64,000 bases of DNA, taken from contig DASTMO010000075.1 of the NCBI GenBank assembly GCA_035714115.1, forward strand, positions 21,190-85,189, read 5' to 3'. Each line of letters begins with the position of its first letter. Within the stretch, counting starts at the first letter, position 1. This DNA comes from CAMAVH01 sp035714115. Its GTDB lineage: Bacteria; Pseudomonadota; Alphaproteobacteria; SMXQ01. The translations under genes and the position numbers were made by a program. The notes below the pieces were generated by a model. The model saw only the letters and a program-made list of their open reading frames with translations. It did not search any database and was not told the DNA's origin. Shown here in pieces: positions 35,813-45,540 of the stretch.

Positions 35813-38728
35813 TCACTTCACCGTCAGCGCGTCGCTCACCAGTTGCGCCTGCTCCTGGTTGTGACGGCGCAAGAGGCCGGTGGCCGGCGAAGCCGATTCG
35901 GGGCGGCCGGCGTAGCTCGGGCGCTGCGCCTTGACCTTGAGACCGCCGAGCACCGCTTCGATGCGGCGATCGACGAAGGTCCAGGCGCCCATGTTCTGCG
36001 GCTCTTCCTGACACCAGACCACTTCGGCGTTGGGATAGCGCGCCAGTTCGAGCGAGAGCGTGCCGGCCGGGAACGGATAGAGCTGCTCGACGCGCAGGAT
36101 CGCGACATCTTTCAGGCCGCGATTCTCGCGCTCCTGCCAGAGATCGTAATAGACCTTGCCGGTGCAGAGCACGACGCGCTTCACCTGGGCGTCGGCGACG
36201 AGCGCGTTGGTCTCGCCGATGACGCGGTGGAAGCTGGTGCCCGGGCCCATGTCCGCCAGTTTGGAGACGCAGAGCTTATGACGCAGCAGCGATTTCGGCG
36301 TCATGATGATCAGCGGCTTGCGGAACTTGCGGCGCACCTGGCGGCGCAGGATGTGGAAGTAGTTCGCCGGAGTCGTGCAGTTGGCGACCTGCATGTTGTC
36401 TTCGGCGCAGGCCTGCAGATAACGCTCCAGACGCGCCGAGCTATGCTCCGGACCCTGGCCTTCGTAGCCGTGCGGCAGCAGCATGACGAGACCCGACATG
36501 CGCAGCCACTTGCTTTCCGACGAGGAGATGAACTGGTCGACGATCACCTGCGCGCCATTGGCGAAGTCGCCGAACTGGCCTTCCCACAGCACGAGCGAGT
36601 TCGGATCGGTGATCGAATAGCCGTATTCGAAGCCGAGCACGCCGGCTTCCGACAGCGGGCTGTCGACCACTTCGTACTGCGCCTGCTTCGGATCGATATG
36701 CATGAGCGGCACGTAGCGCTCTTCGGTCTGCTGATCGACCAGCACCGAATGACGCTGCGAGAAGGTGCCGCGGCCCGAGTCCTGGCCCGACAGGCGGACC
36801 GGCGTGCCTTCGAGGGCGAGCGTGCCGTAGGCCAGCGCTTCGGCGGTCGCCCAGTCGAAGCCCTCGCCCGTCTCGAACATCTCGGCCTTCTGCTGCAGCT
36901 GACGCTGGATGCGCGAATGCAGCTTGAACTCCGGCGGCACGGTGGAGAGCGCCTTGCCGACCTTCTTCAGGACGTCGATCTCGACGGCAGTGTTGCCCTT
37001 GCGGTCGTCGTTGCCGGCCTGGCCGAAGCCGCGCCAGCTGCCTTCGAACCAGTCGGCCTTGTTCGGCTTGTAGGTCTTGGCCGCCTCGAACGCCTCGTCG
37101 AGGCGCTGATGCATGGCCTTCTGGATGCCGGACGCTTCCGCCTCGGTATAGACGCCTTCGGCGACCAGACGCTTGGCGTAAATCTCCTGCACCGTCGCAT
37201 GGCCGGCGATCGTGCGGTACATGATCGGCTGGGTGAACGAGGGCTCGTCGCCTTCGTTATGGCCGTGGCGGCGATAGCAGAACAGATCGATCACCACGTC
37301 CTTCTTGAAGGCGTGGCGGTATTCCGAGGCGATGCGCGCGACATGCACGACCGCTTCCGGATCGTCGCCGTTCACATGGAAGATCGGCGCCTGGAAGCCC
37401 TTGGCCACATCCGACGGATAGGGCGAGAAGCGCGAATAGGACGGCGCGGTGGTGAAGCCGATCTGGTTGTTCACGATCAGATGGATCGTGCCGCCCGAGC
37501 GGTAACCGCGCAGGCCGGCGAAGCACAGCGTTTCCGGCACGAGGCCCTGGCCGGCGAAGGCGGCGTCGCCGTGCATCAGCACGCCGATGACCTTTTCGCG
37601 GGCCAAGTCGCCGCGGATCGCCTGCTTGGCGCGGACCTTGCCGACGACCACCGGGTCGACGGCTTCGAGGTGCGACGGGTTGGCGTTGAGCGAGAGATGG
37701 ACCTTCTGGCCCTCGATCTCGCGGTCGCCCGACGCGCCGAGATGGTACTTCACGTCGCCCGAGCCGACGGTGCCGTCGGGGTTGGACGAGTTGCCCTGGA
37801 ATTCGGAGAACAACGCCGTGAACGACTTGCCCATGATGTTGGTGAGCACGTTCAGGCGGCCGCGGTGCGGCATGCCCATCACGACTTCCTCGACGCCGAG
37901 GCGGGCCGAGGCGCGAATGATTTCTTCGAGCACGGGAATCATCGATTCGCCGCCATCGAGACCGAAGCGCTTGGTGCCGGTGAACTTCAGCTGGCAGTAC
38001 TTCTCCAGGCCTTCGGCGCCGGTGATGTAGCCGAACACGGCCTTCTTTTCGTCGGCCGAGAGATTCGGACGGCCGCGCGAGCGCTCGACGCGCTCCTGGA
38101 TCCAGGCCTTCTCGGCCGGATCCTGCATATGGAGGAATTCGACGCCGATCTTGCCGCAATAGGTTTCGCGCAGAACGTCGATGATCTTACGCAGCGTCGC
38201 GGTCTCGAGACCGAGCACGTTGTCGATAAAGATCGGGCGATCCCAATCGGCGTCCGTGAAGCCGTAAGAGCTCGGCTCCAGTTCCGGATGCGGGACTGGC
38301 GGGTTGAGGCCCAGCGGATCGAGATCGGCCATCAGATGGCCGCGCACGCGATAGGCGCGGATCAGCATCAGGGCGCGGATCGAATCGAGCGTCGCGGCGC
38401 GCAGTTGCGCCTGGCTTACGCCGGCGGCAGCGGGAGCCGCGCCGTCAGCCGGCTTCGCCGGAGCCTTCGCGCCTTTCGGCGGCGTCGGGTCGAGCCAGGG
38501 GGCGAAGTCGTAAGCCGCGCCGTTGATCTTCGCGCGCTTGGCTTTGGGAGCCCAGCTCGCGCCATAATGCTCTTTCAGCGCCGCGTGAGCGTCGTCGCCG
38601 AGGCCGGCGAAGAACACCGCCCATTCGGAATCGACGGAAGAAGGATCGTTGGTCCAGCGCGCGTAAAGCTCGGAGATGAAAGCGCTGTTGCCGCCGGAGA
38701 AAATGCTGTCGGGTAGATCGGTCGCCAT
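35813..38728 (-). CDS. sucA: 2-oxoglutarate dehydrogenase E1
   Basis: 971 residues, the thiamine-diphosphate decarboxylase of the TCA cycle. It starts with the typical N-terminal NSAFISELYARWTNDPSSVD, which binds E2, and has VEEVVMGMPHRGRLNVLTN, LMHGDAAFAGQG (TPP and Mg binding), CYRRHGHNEGDEPSFTQP and the ISSSESKWLRMSGLVMLLPHGY segment of the pyrimidine-binding domain. Normal length. About 134 bases before sucB and downstream of sucD. Confidence 0.98.
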   Translation of the reverse strand: MATDLPDSIFSGGNSAFISELYARWTNDPSSVDSEWAVFFAGLGDDAHAALKEHYGASWAPKAKRAKINGAAYDFAPWLDPTPPKGAKAPAKPADGAAPAAAGVSQAQLRAATLDSIRALMLIRAYRVRGHLMADLDPLGLNPPVPHPELEPSSYGFTDADWDRPIFIDNVLGLETATLRKIIDVLRETYCGKIGVEFLHMQDPAEKAWIQERVERSRGRPNLSADEKKAVFGYITGAEGLEKYCQLKFTGTKRFGLDGGESMIPVLEEIIRASARLGVEEVVMGMPHRGRLNVLTNIMGKSFTALFSEFQGNSSNPDGTVGSGDVKYHLGASGDREIEGQKVHLSLNANPSHLEAVDPVVVGKVRAKQAIRGDLAREKVIGVLMHGDAAFAGQGLVPETLCFAGLRGYRSGGTIHLIVNNQIGFTTAPSYSRFSPYPSDVAKGFQAPIFHVNGDDPEAVVHVARIASEYRHAFKKDVVIDLFCYRRHGHNEGDEPSFTQPIMYRTIAGHATVQEIYAKRLVAEGVYTEAEASGIQKAMHQRLDEAFEAAKTYKPNKADWFEGSWRGFGQAGNDDRKGNTAVEIDVLKKVGKALSTVPPEFKLHSRIQRQLQQKAEMFETGEGFDWATAEALAYGTLALEGTPVRLSGQDSGRGTFSQRHSVLVDQQTEERYVPLMHIDPKQAQYEVVDSPLSEAGVLGFEYGYSITDPNSLVLWEGQFGDFANGAQVIVDQFISSSESKWLRMSGLVMLLPHGYEGQGPEHSSARLERYLQACAEDNMQVANCTTPANYFHILRRQVRRKFRKPLIIMTPKSLLRHKLCVSKLADMGPGTSFHRVIGETNALVADAQVKRVVLCTGKVYYDLWQERENRGLKDVAILRVEQLYPFPAGTLSLELARYPNAEVVWCQEEPQNMGAWTFVDRRIEAVLGGLKVKAQRPSYAGRPESASPATGLLRRHNQEQAQLVSDALTVK

Positions 38729-38911
38729 CTGGGTTCGCTTACCTGTGGGGTTCCGCCTGAGAACCCGCCTTGCTGCGCTCCGGGGCGATTATCGCTCCCT
38801 AAGAGCGTCGAGAACGGGTCAGGGCCCGTTGCCGTTCCTGCCAAAACCGCAGGCTCCTCGAGCCCCGCTGATATGGGGTTAACCATAACGCGGCGCAACA
38901 CGCGAGGACGC

Positions 38912-38941
38912 GGTCCCGGACCGATCCTTATCGGTCCGGGA
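38912..38941 (-). terminator. Inverted repeat after sucD, possible attenuator or terminator
   Basis: A 13-bp perfect stem (GTCCCGGACCGAT with its complement) around CCTT, directly after the sucD stop. No T-run follows on the minus strand, so it may lower rather than stop read-through into sucA or protect mRNA ends. Confidence 0.55.
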
Positions 38942-38955
38942 CTGTTAACAAGGGC

Positions 38956-41004
<2,049 letters not shown>

Positions 41005-41631
41005 GTTCGCCCGATGATTTGCAGATCTTGCTTCGGCAGGAGGCCGTCGACAGGGTCACGATCGGCGCGCTCGAAACGCGCTCGAAAAGACGCGAAGCCC
41101 GGCGCGAAGCCGCGGCCGCCATTGGCCGCCGACCCGGCCGGGTACGGTGCCGCGTAATCTATCACCCTCGCTTTTCGGATCAACCTATAACGGGCGGTTT
41201 TCGGCCATTTTCCGCCGTAAAGTCAGGCTCTTGCCGCAATTTCCGACAGCTTCGTGACCGCTCAGCCACGGTGCATTGGCGCAGCCGTTGACCCCATAGG
41301 AATTCACGAAGAGAGGACGTTATCGGTGCCTCGAAAGGCGCTCCGAAGGCCGCCTGGCAGGCGCGGCGCCGCGGATCGCGCCGAGCGGCCGATAAAGGGC
41401 GAATAAATATTTGGAATCAATTGAGTAGCCGGCGATCAATGAGATCGCAGGGGCGCTCTATATATAAGTGTGTCGCGTGGCGGAGCGGCAGCGCGTAAAG
41501 CGCGGGGAAAGGGCGAGCGATAGGTACCCCCGAAACGTTCCCGCCCCGACCATCGCTTGGGCGATGGACGGGGCGGGTAAGGCTGGCCCGGGAACAAGTC
41601 CCGGGCCGAAGTCTAGCTTCAGAAGAAGCTA
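41005..41631. other. Regulatory gap upstream of sucC with strong hairpins
   Basis: About 630 bases without a credible gene. It is GC-rich near sucC, moderately AT-rich at about 41400-41470 (including TATATATA at 41459), and ends with two large inverted repeats listed separately. No sound promoter could be picked. Confidence 0.6.
41540..41607 (-). terminator. Two stacked hairpins after the 29-residue gene
   Basis: CCCGCCCC...GGGGCGGG with an inner CCATCGC/GCGATGG stem (41540-41578), and GGCCCGGGA/TCCCGGGCC (41585-41607). Both lie just after the small lysine-rich gene on the minus strand. No clear T-run follows either, so they could be terminator, processing site or regulatory structure. Confidence 0.55.
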
Positions 41632-41721
41632 TTACTTCTTCTTGGCCGGGGCCTTCTTCTTGGCCTTCTTCGCAACCTTAGCCTTCTTGGCAACCTTCTT
41701 CTTCGCGGGCTTCTTAACCAT
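41632..41721 (-). CDS. 29-residue lysine-rich peptide (histone-H1-like)
   Basis: This ORF is only 29 codons. It encodes Met-Val followed by repeats of Lys-Lys, Ala, Val and Pro; 16 of 29 residues are Lys. An AGAGAG site lies about 9 bases upstream of the ATG and a TAA ends it just before a short hairpin (41613-41630). It lies 65 bases after mdh and before sucC on the same strand. The composition resembles the tails on L21 and RsfS in this window, so nucleic-acid binding is likely. The third bases are G- or C-biased and mostly AAG, as in genuine genes here. No family name is known to me. Confidence 0.6.
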   Translation of the reverse strand: MVKKPAKKKVAKKAKVAKKAKKKAPAKKK

Positions 41722-41786
41722 TGTTCTGCTCTCTTTGTTAGTGTGTTGATTATCCGAAACGATTTTACGCTTTGGTCTGCCCTGAT

Positions 41787-42749
41787 TTAGGCCGTCTTAT
41801 TTTGTAAGGACTTGGCCGCCGTGATCAGCCCTTCCACGGCCGCAACGGATTTATCAAACATGGCCTTCTCGTCCTTACTCAAAGGAATCTCGATGATGCG
41901 CTCAACCCCGCCGGCACCGATCACGACGGGCACGCCCACATAGACTCCATTGACCCCATATTCCCCTTGCAGATAGGCGGCGCAGGGCAACACCCGCTTC
42001 TGGTCCTTCAAGAAGGACTCCGCCATCTGGATCGCCGCTGAAGCGGGGGCGTAGAACGCCGAGCCGGTCTTCAACAGAGCGACGATCTCAGCGCCACCAT
42101 CACGGGTGCGCTGAACGATCTCTTCGATACGCTTTTCCGTGCTCCAGCCCATCTTGATGAGGTCCGGCAGCGGCAGGCCGCCGACGCTGGAATAGCGGAT
42201 CAGCGGCACCATGGTGTCGCCGTGGCCGCCGAGCACATAGGCATTCACGTCCTCGACCGAGACTTTGAACTCTTCGGCGAGGAAATAGCGGAAGCGGGCG
42301 GCGTCGAGCACGCCGGCCATGCCAACCACGCGCTCGGCCGGGAGGCCCGAGGCTTCCTTCATGATCAGCACCATCACGTCGAGCGGGTTGGTGATGACGA
42401 TGACGAAGGCGCTGGGGCAATGCTCTTTAATGGCCGCGCCGACCGTGGAGACGACTTTGGTATTGATGCCGATCAGATCGTCGCGGCTCATGCCCGGCTT
42501 GCGGGCGACGCCGGCGGTGACGATGACGACGTCGGCGCCCTTGATGGCCGAATAGTCGTTGGCGCCAGTGACGGAGGCGTTGAAGCCTTCGATGGGGGCC
42601 GATTCGGCGAGGTCCAGGGCTTTACCCTGGGGCAGGCCGTCAACGATGTCGAACAGGACGACGTCGCCCAATTCCTTCAGCGCAGCCAGGTGAGCGAGGG
42701 TGCCACCGATATTGCCGCCGCCAATCAGGGCGATTTTCTTGCGAGCCAT
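41787..42749 (-). CDS. mdh: Malate dehydrogenase
   Basis: 320 residues, the lactate-dehydrogenase-like type of malate dehydrogenase usual in Alphaproteobacteria. NAD-binding GGGNIGGTLAHLAA, the substrate Arg in GVARKPGMSRDDL, DLIGINTKVV, and the catalytic His in GGHGDTMVPL are present. ATG 42749 has an AAGGAAA site directly upstream; a TTG one codon earlier is less likely. It starts the mdh-sucCDAB-lpd TCA block, with the small lysine-rich gene between it and sucC. Confidence 0.97.
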   Translation of the reverse strand: MARKKIALIGGGNIGGTLAHLAALKELGDVVLFDIVDGLPQGKALDLAESAPIEGFNASVTGANDYSAIKGADVVIVTAGVARKPGMSRDDLIGINTKVVSTVGAAIKEHCPSAFVIVITNPLDVMVLIMKEASGLPAERVVGMAGVLDAARFRYFLAEEFKVSVEDVNAYVLGGHGDTMVPLIRYSSVGGLPLPDLIKMGWSTEKRIEEIVQRTRDGGAEIVALLKTGSAFYAPASAAIQMAESFLKDQKRVLPCAAYLQGEYGVNGVYVGVPVVIGAGGVERIIEIPLSKDEKAMFDKSVAAVEGLITAAKSLQNKTA

Positions 42750-42766
42750 CAACTTTCCTTACGTCT

Positions 42767-42937
42767 TCACGTCACGAAACGGAACTGGATCTTCATAACG
42801 ACGCTGCGGCTTCCGTCTTCATTCAAGCTGCAAAGCGTAACGCTTTGTCGAATACCGTCCGCGATCTCGCCGTGAGCTTCGAAGCAACCTGCCTTCATCA
42901 AGCGATCAACCTCGAACAGAAGCGTCTCTCGCGTCAT
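42767..42937 (-). CDS. Small unrecognised ORF just upstream of mdh
   Basis: A 56-codon frame, start ATG 42937, stop TGA 17 bases before mdh. It reads as a plausible globular small protein, with LLFEVDRLMKAG near the start and a final alternating hydrophobic strand VVMKIQFRFV. Close operonic spacing to mdh, a fitting mdh ribosome site in the gap, and normal base use favour a gene. Against it, its own ribosome-binding site is weak and the frame contains the palindrome CAAAGCG-TAA-CGCTTTG. No family recognised. Confidence 0.4.
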   Translation of the reverse strand: MTRETLLFEVDRLMKAGCFEAHGEIADGIRQSVTLCSLNEDGSRSVVMKIQFRFVT

Positions 42938-43317
42938 CGATCGGCATCTTCACTCGTCGTCTTCGCCGACCGATCGAGCGGCACTCGTCACCGCCGGAAA
43001 GTCCGTAAGCAGGACTCTCGACGCGCATAATTATCCAAAATTGAAACGTAGAAAATAAAAAAATGTGTTGCGGAGACGATTCGAGTCGTTTTTTTCGCCT
43101 CGCGCGACTCATTCGACACGCGATTCGATCCTTCGAGGACGATTTCCGATTCGTTTTTTCGTCTCATCGAGTCGTTTCGACTCGTGCTTTTGGACTGAAG
43201 GAGTCGTTTCGACTCGCGCTTTTGGACTTTGGCGACTCGATTCGAGTCGCGCGCGGCAAACGCGCGACGACTCATTCGGTTCGACCGCCGCGCGCGCCTC
43301 TGACAGGTCAGATGCGC
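42938..43317. other. AT-rich gap between nadC and mdh with dense GANTC sites
   Basis: About 380 bases without a convincing gene. It holds an A/T-rich stretch (43030-43065), one DnaA-box-like TTATCCAAA (43031-43039) and the GANTC cluster listed separately. It should contain the mdh promoter, which I could not place with confidence. Confidence 0.7.
43078..43273. repeat. Cluster of 13 GANTC sites with palindromic tandem repeats
   Basis: GANTC, the CcrM methylation sequence of Alphaproteobacteria, begins at 43078, 43083, 43106, 43122, 43148, 43169, 43179, 43201, 43211, 43234, 43239, 43244 and 43269. Chance predicts about one per 256 bases. Many belong to palindromes such as GAGTCGTTTCGACTCG at 43169 and 43201, the cores of two 32-base tandem units (43169-43200, 43201-43232). 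More sites lie at 43013 and 43321. Confidence 0.9.
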
Positions 43318-44157
43318 TCAGACTCCGTAGTCGAGACCGATGTCGACGGCCGGCGCGGACTGCGTCATGCGCCCCACCGAGACAAAGTCGACGCCGCTGG
43401 AAGCCTTGTCGCGTATGGTTTCCAGCGTAATGCCGCCCGATGCTTCAAGCACCGCGCGGCCAGCGACGATGGCGACCGCCTGCTTGAGCAGCGCCGGCTC
43501 CATATTGTCCAAAAGGATCATGCCGGCGCCGGCGGCGACCGCTTCTTTCACCTGATCGAGGGTGTCGCACTCCACTTCCACCACCGTCAGGGCCGGGGTG
43601 ACACGCTTGGCGCGCTGCACTGCAGCGGTGAGGCTGCCGCAGGCGGCGATATGGTTGTCCTTGATCAGCACGCCGTCATCCAGGCGCAGGCGGTGGTTGC
43701 GCGCGCCGCCGGTGAAGCTGGCGTATTTGGCGAGATTGCGCAGGGTGGGGATGGTTTTGCGCGTATCGATCAGCGTCGCGCCGGTTCCCTCGACCAGTTC
43801 GGCGTAGCGCCGCGTCACCGTGGCGATGCCCGAGAGATGCTGCAGGATGTTGAGCGCCGTGCGCTCGGCTTCGAGGATGGCGCGGGCATCGCCGGAAAAG
43901 CGCGCCAGCACGGTCTTGGCGTTAACTTTCTCGCCATCCTTCACTAAGGCCTGCGTTTCAATATCGGCACGCACGCGCTTGAACACCGCCATGGCGATGT
44001 CGATGCCGCAGACCACGACCTCCTGACGCGCCACCATGGCGACCTTGAGCTGCGTGCCCTCGGGAATGGTCGCGTAGCTCGTGAGGTCGCCGCGGCCGAC
44101 ATCCTCGGCCAGGGCGCGATCGATGAAGTCGTCGATTTCGGCGCGGGAGAGCTGCAT
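43318..44157 (-). CDS. nadC: Nicotinate-nucleotide diphosphorylase (carboxylating)
   Basis: 279 residues. It converts quinolinate and PRPP to nicotinate mononucleotide with release of CO2. TLIDTRKTIPTLRNLAKYA and HRLRLDDGVLIKDNHI carry the phosphoribosyl and quinolinate contacts, and LEASGGITLETIRD closes the barrel. Length is normal. It follows nadA on the same strand, 79 bases apart, as a de novo NAD pair; nadB is absent from this window. Confidence 0.96.
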   Translation of the reverse strand: MQLSRAEIDDFIDRALAEDVGRGDLTSYATIPEGTQLKVAMVARQEVVVCGIDIAMAVFKRVRADIETQALVKDGEKVNAKTVLARFSGDARAILEAERTALNILQHLSGIATVTRRYAELVEGTGATLIDTRKTIPTLRNLAKYASFTGGARNHRLRLDDGVLIKDNHIAACGSLTAAVQRAKRVTPALTVVEVECDTLDQVKEAVAAGAGMILLDNMEPALLKQAVAIVAGRAVLEASGGITLETIRDKASSGVDFVSVGRMTQSAPAVDIGLDYGV

Positions 44158-44236
44158 CGGAATAATCCTGCGGATGGAGAAACGGCGGCCTCTTTATAGG
44201 AGGCCGCCGCTCGCGGTGCAAAATGTAGAACGAACC

Positions 44237-45268
44237 TTAACGGGCCTTGTCCGCCGCCGTGGCCGGCGCCGGGATCGACGCCGACATGGCGAGCATGCGT
44301 TCGAGCGGCAGCGCCGCCGCCTGGCGCAGCGGTTCGGCGAGATCGAGGCTCGGCGTCATGTCGCGCAGGGCGAGATAGAGCTTCTCGACCGTGTTGAGCG
44401 CCATGAAGGGGCAGGCGTTGCAGGCGCACGGGCCTTCGGTGCCGCTGATCGGAATGAAACGCTTGGTCGGCGCCAGCTTCTGCATCTGATGGATCAGGCC
44501 GGTGTCGGTGCCGATGATGAATTCCTCGGCCTTCGATGCCAGCACATATTCGAGGATCGAACGCGTCGAACCGACATGATCGGACTGCGCCAGAACGCCG
44601 GCGCCGCTTTCCGGATGCGAGGCGACCAGCGCCTTAGGGTGGCGCGCCTTCAGCTTGGCCAGCTCGCGGTCGGCGAAGCTTTCATGGACGATGCAGGTGC
44701 CCGGCCACAGCGTCATCTCGCGGCCGGTAGCCTTGGCGAGATAAGCGCCGAGATTGCGGTCGGGCGCGAACAGGATCGGCTTGTCCGCCGGGATCTGACG
44801 GATGATCGCTTCGGCGTTCGACGAGGTGACGATGATGTCGCTGAGCGCCTTCACCTCGGCCGAGCAGTTGATGTAGGTGATGGCGACATGGTCGGGGTGG
44901 GCGTCGCGGAACGCCTTGAACGGGCCGGGCTTGCAGGAATCTTCCAGCGAGCAGCCGGCGGCCATATCGGGCAGCAGCACGGTCTTGGAGGGCGACAGGA
45001 TCTTCGCCACCTCGGCCATGAATTTCACGCCGCAGAACACGATGACGTCGGCGTCCGTGCTCGCCGCCTTGCGCGACAGGTCGAGCGAATCGCCGACGAA
45101 GTCGGCGAGATCCTGGATTTCGCCGTCCTGATAATAGTGCGCGAGGATCACCGCGTTGCGCTCGCGGCGCAGGCGGTTGATCTCGGCCGGCAGGTCGAGG
45201 CGCGGGTCGACCGGCGCGCGCCCATTGGGGTTGGCGGCGGCAGAGGGAACGATCAACGTGTCGGACAT
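44237..45268 (-). CDS. nadA: Quinolinate synthase
   Basis: 343 residues. It condenses iminoaspartate with dihydroxyacetone phosphate and needs a 4Fe-4S cluster. Candidate cluster ligands are the cysteines in VIFCGVKFMAE, the CxxC-bearing CACNACPFMALN near residue 290 and a third in between. The AHYYQDGEIQDLADFVGDSL start segment is typical. It precedes nadC. About 270 bases separate it from zapE and show no gene. Confidence 0.96.
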   Translation of the reverse strand: MSDTLIVPSAAANPNGRAPVDPRLDLPAEINRLRRERNAVILAHYYQDGEIQDLADFVGDSLDLSRKAASTDADVIVFCGVKFMAEVAKILSPSKTVLLPDMAAGCSLEDSCKPGPFKAFRDAHPDHVAITYINCSAEVKALSDIIVTSSNAEAIIRQIPADKPILFAPDRNLGAYLAKATGREMTLWPGTCIVHESFADRELAKLKARHPKALVASHPESGAGVLAQSDHVGSTRSILEYVLASKAEEFIIGTDTGLIHQMQKLAPTKRFIPISGTEGPCACNACPFMALNTVEKLYLALRDMTPSLDLAEPLRQAAALPLERMLAMSASIPAPATAADKAR

Positions 45269-45540
45269 CTCAGAAGCGATCCTCGGTTCCGATCCGCGCG
45301 AGCCCTAATCGTGACGGGGGTCATGACGGGCGGGGGCGCGGACAGTGACGGAATGCCCCGACCGGCGGGGTGCGGCGCGGCCCGATGCCGCGCCCGGAAC
45401 AGTGAGGCTTGTTCCTTAAGAAATAAGGGGCTCTGTTGGTACTGCAAGGCCTTGGCCCTGACAAGGGAGGGGGAGCGCATGGCCGCCATGCGCCGTGGCA
45501 ATTTCGCCACATGCGCCCTAAAGCCCTGAGATGTCAGCCG

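Noticed and set aside
43031..43070. Replication origin at the GANTC cluster
   Set aside because: Only one DnaA-box-like sequence (one mismatch) and an AT-rich stretch are present; there are no origin-linked genes near and no further boxes.
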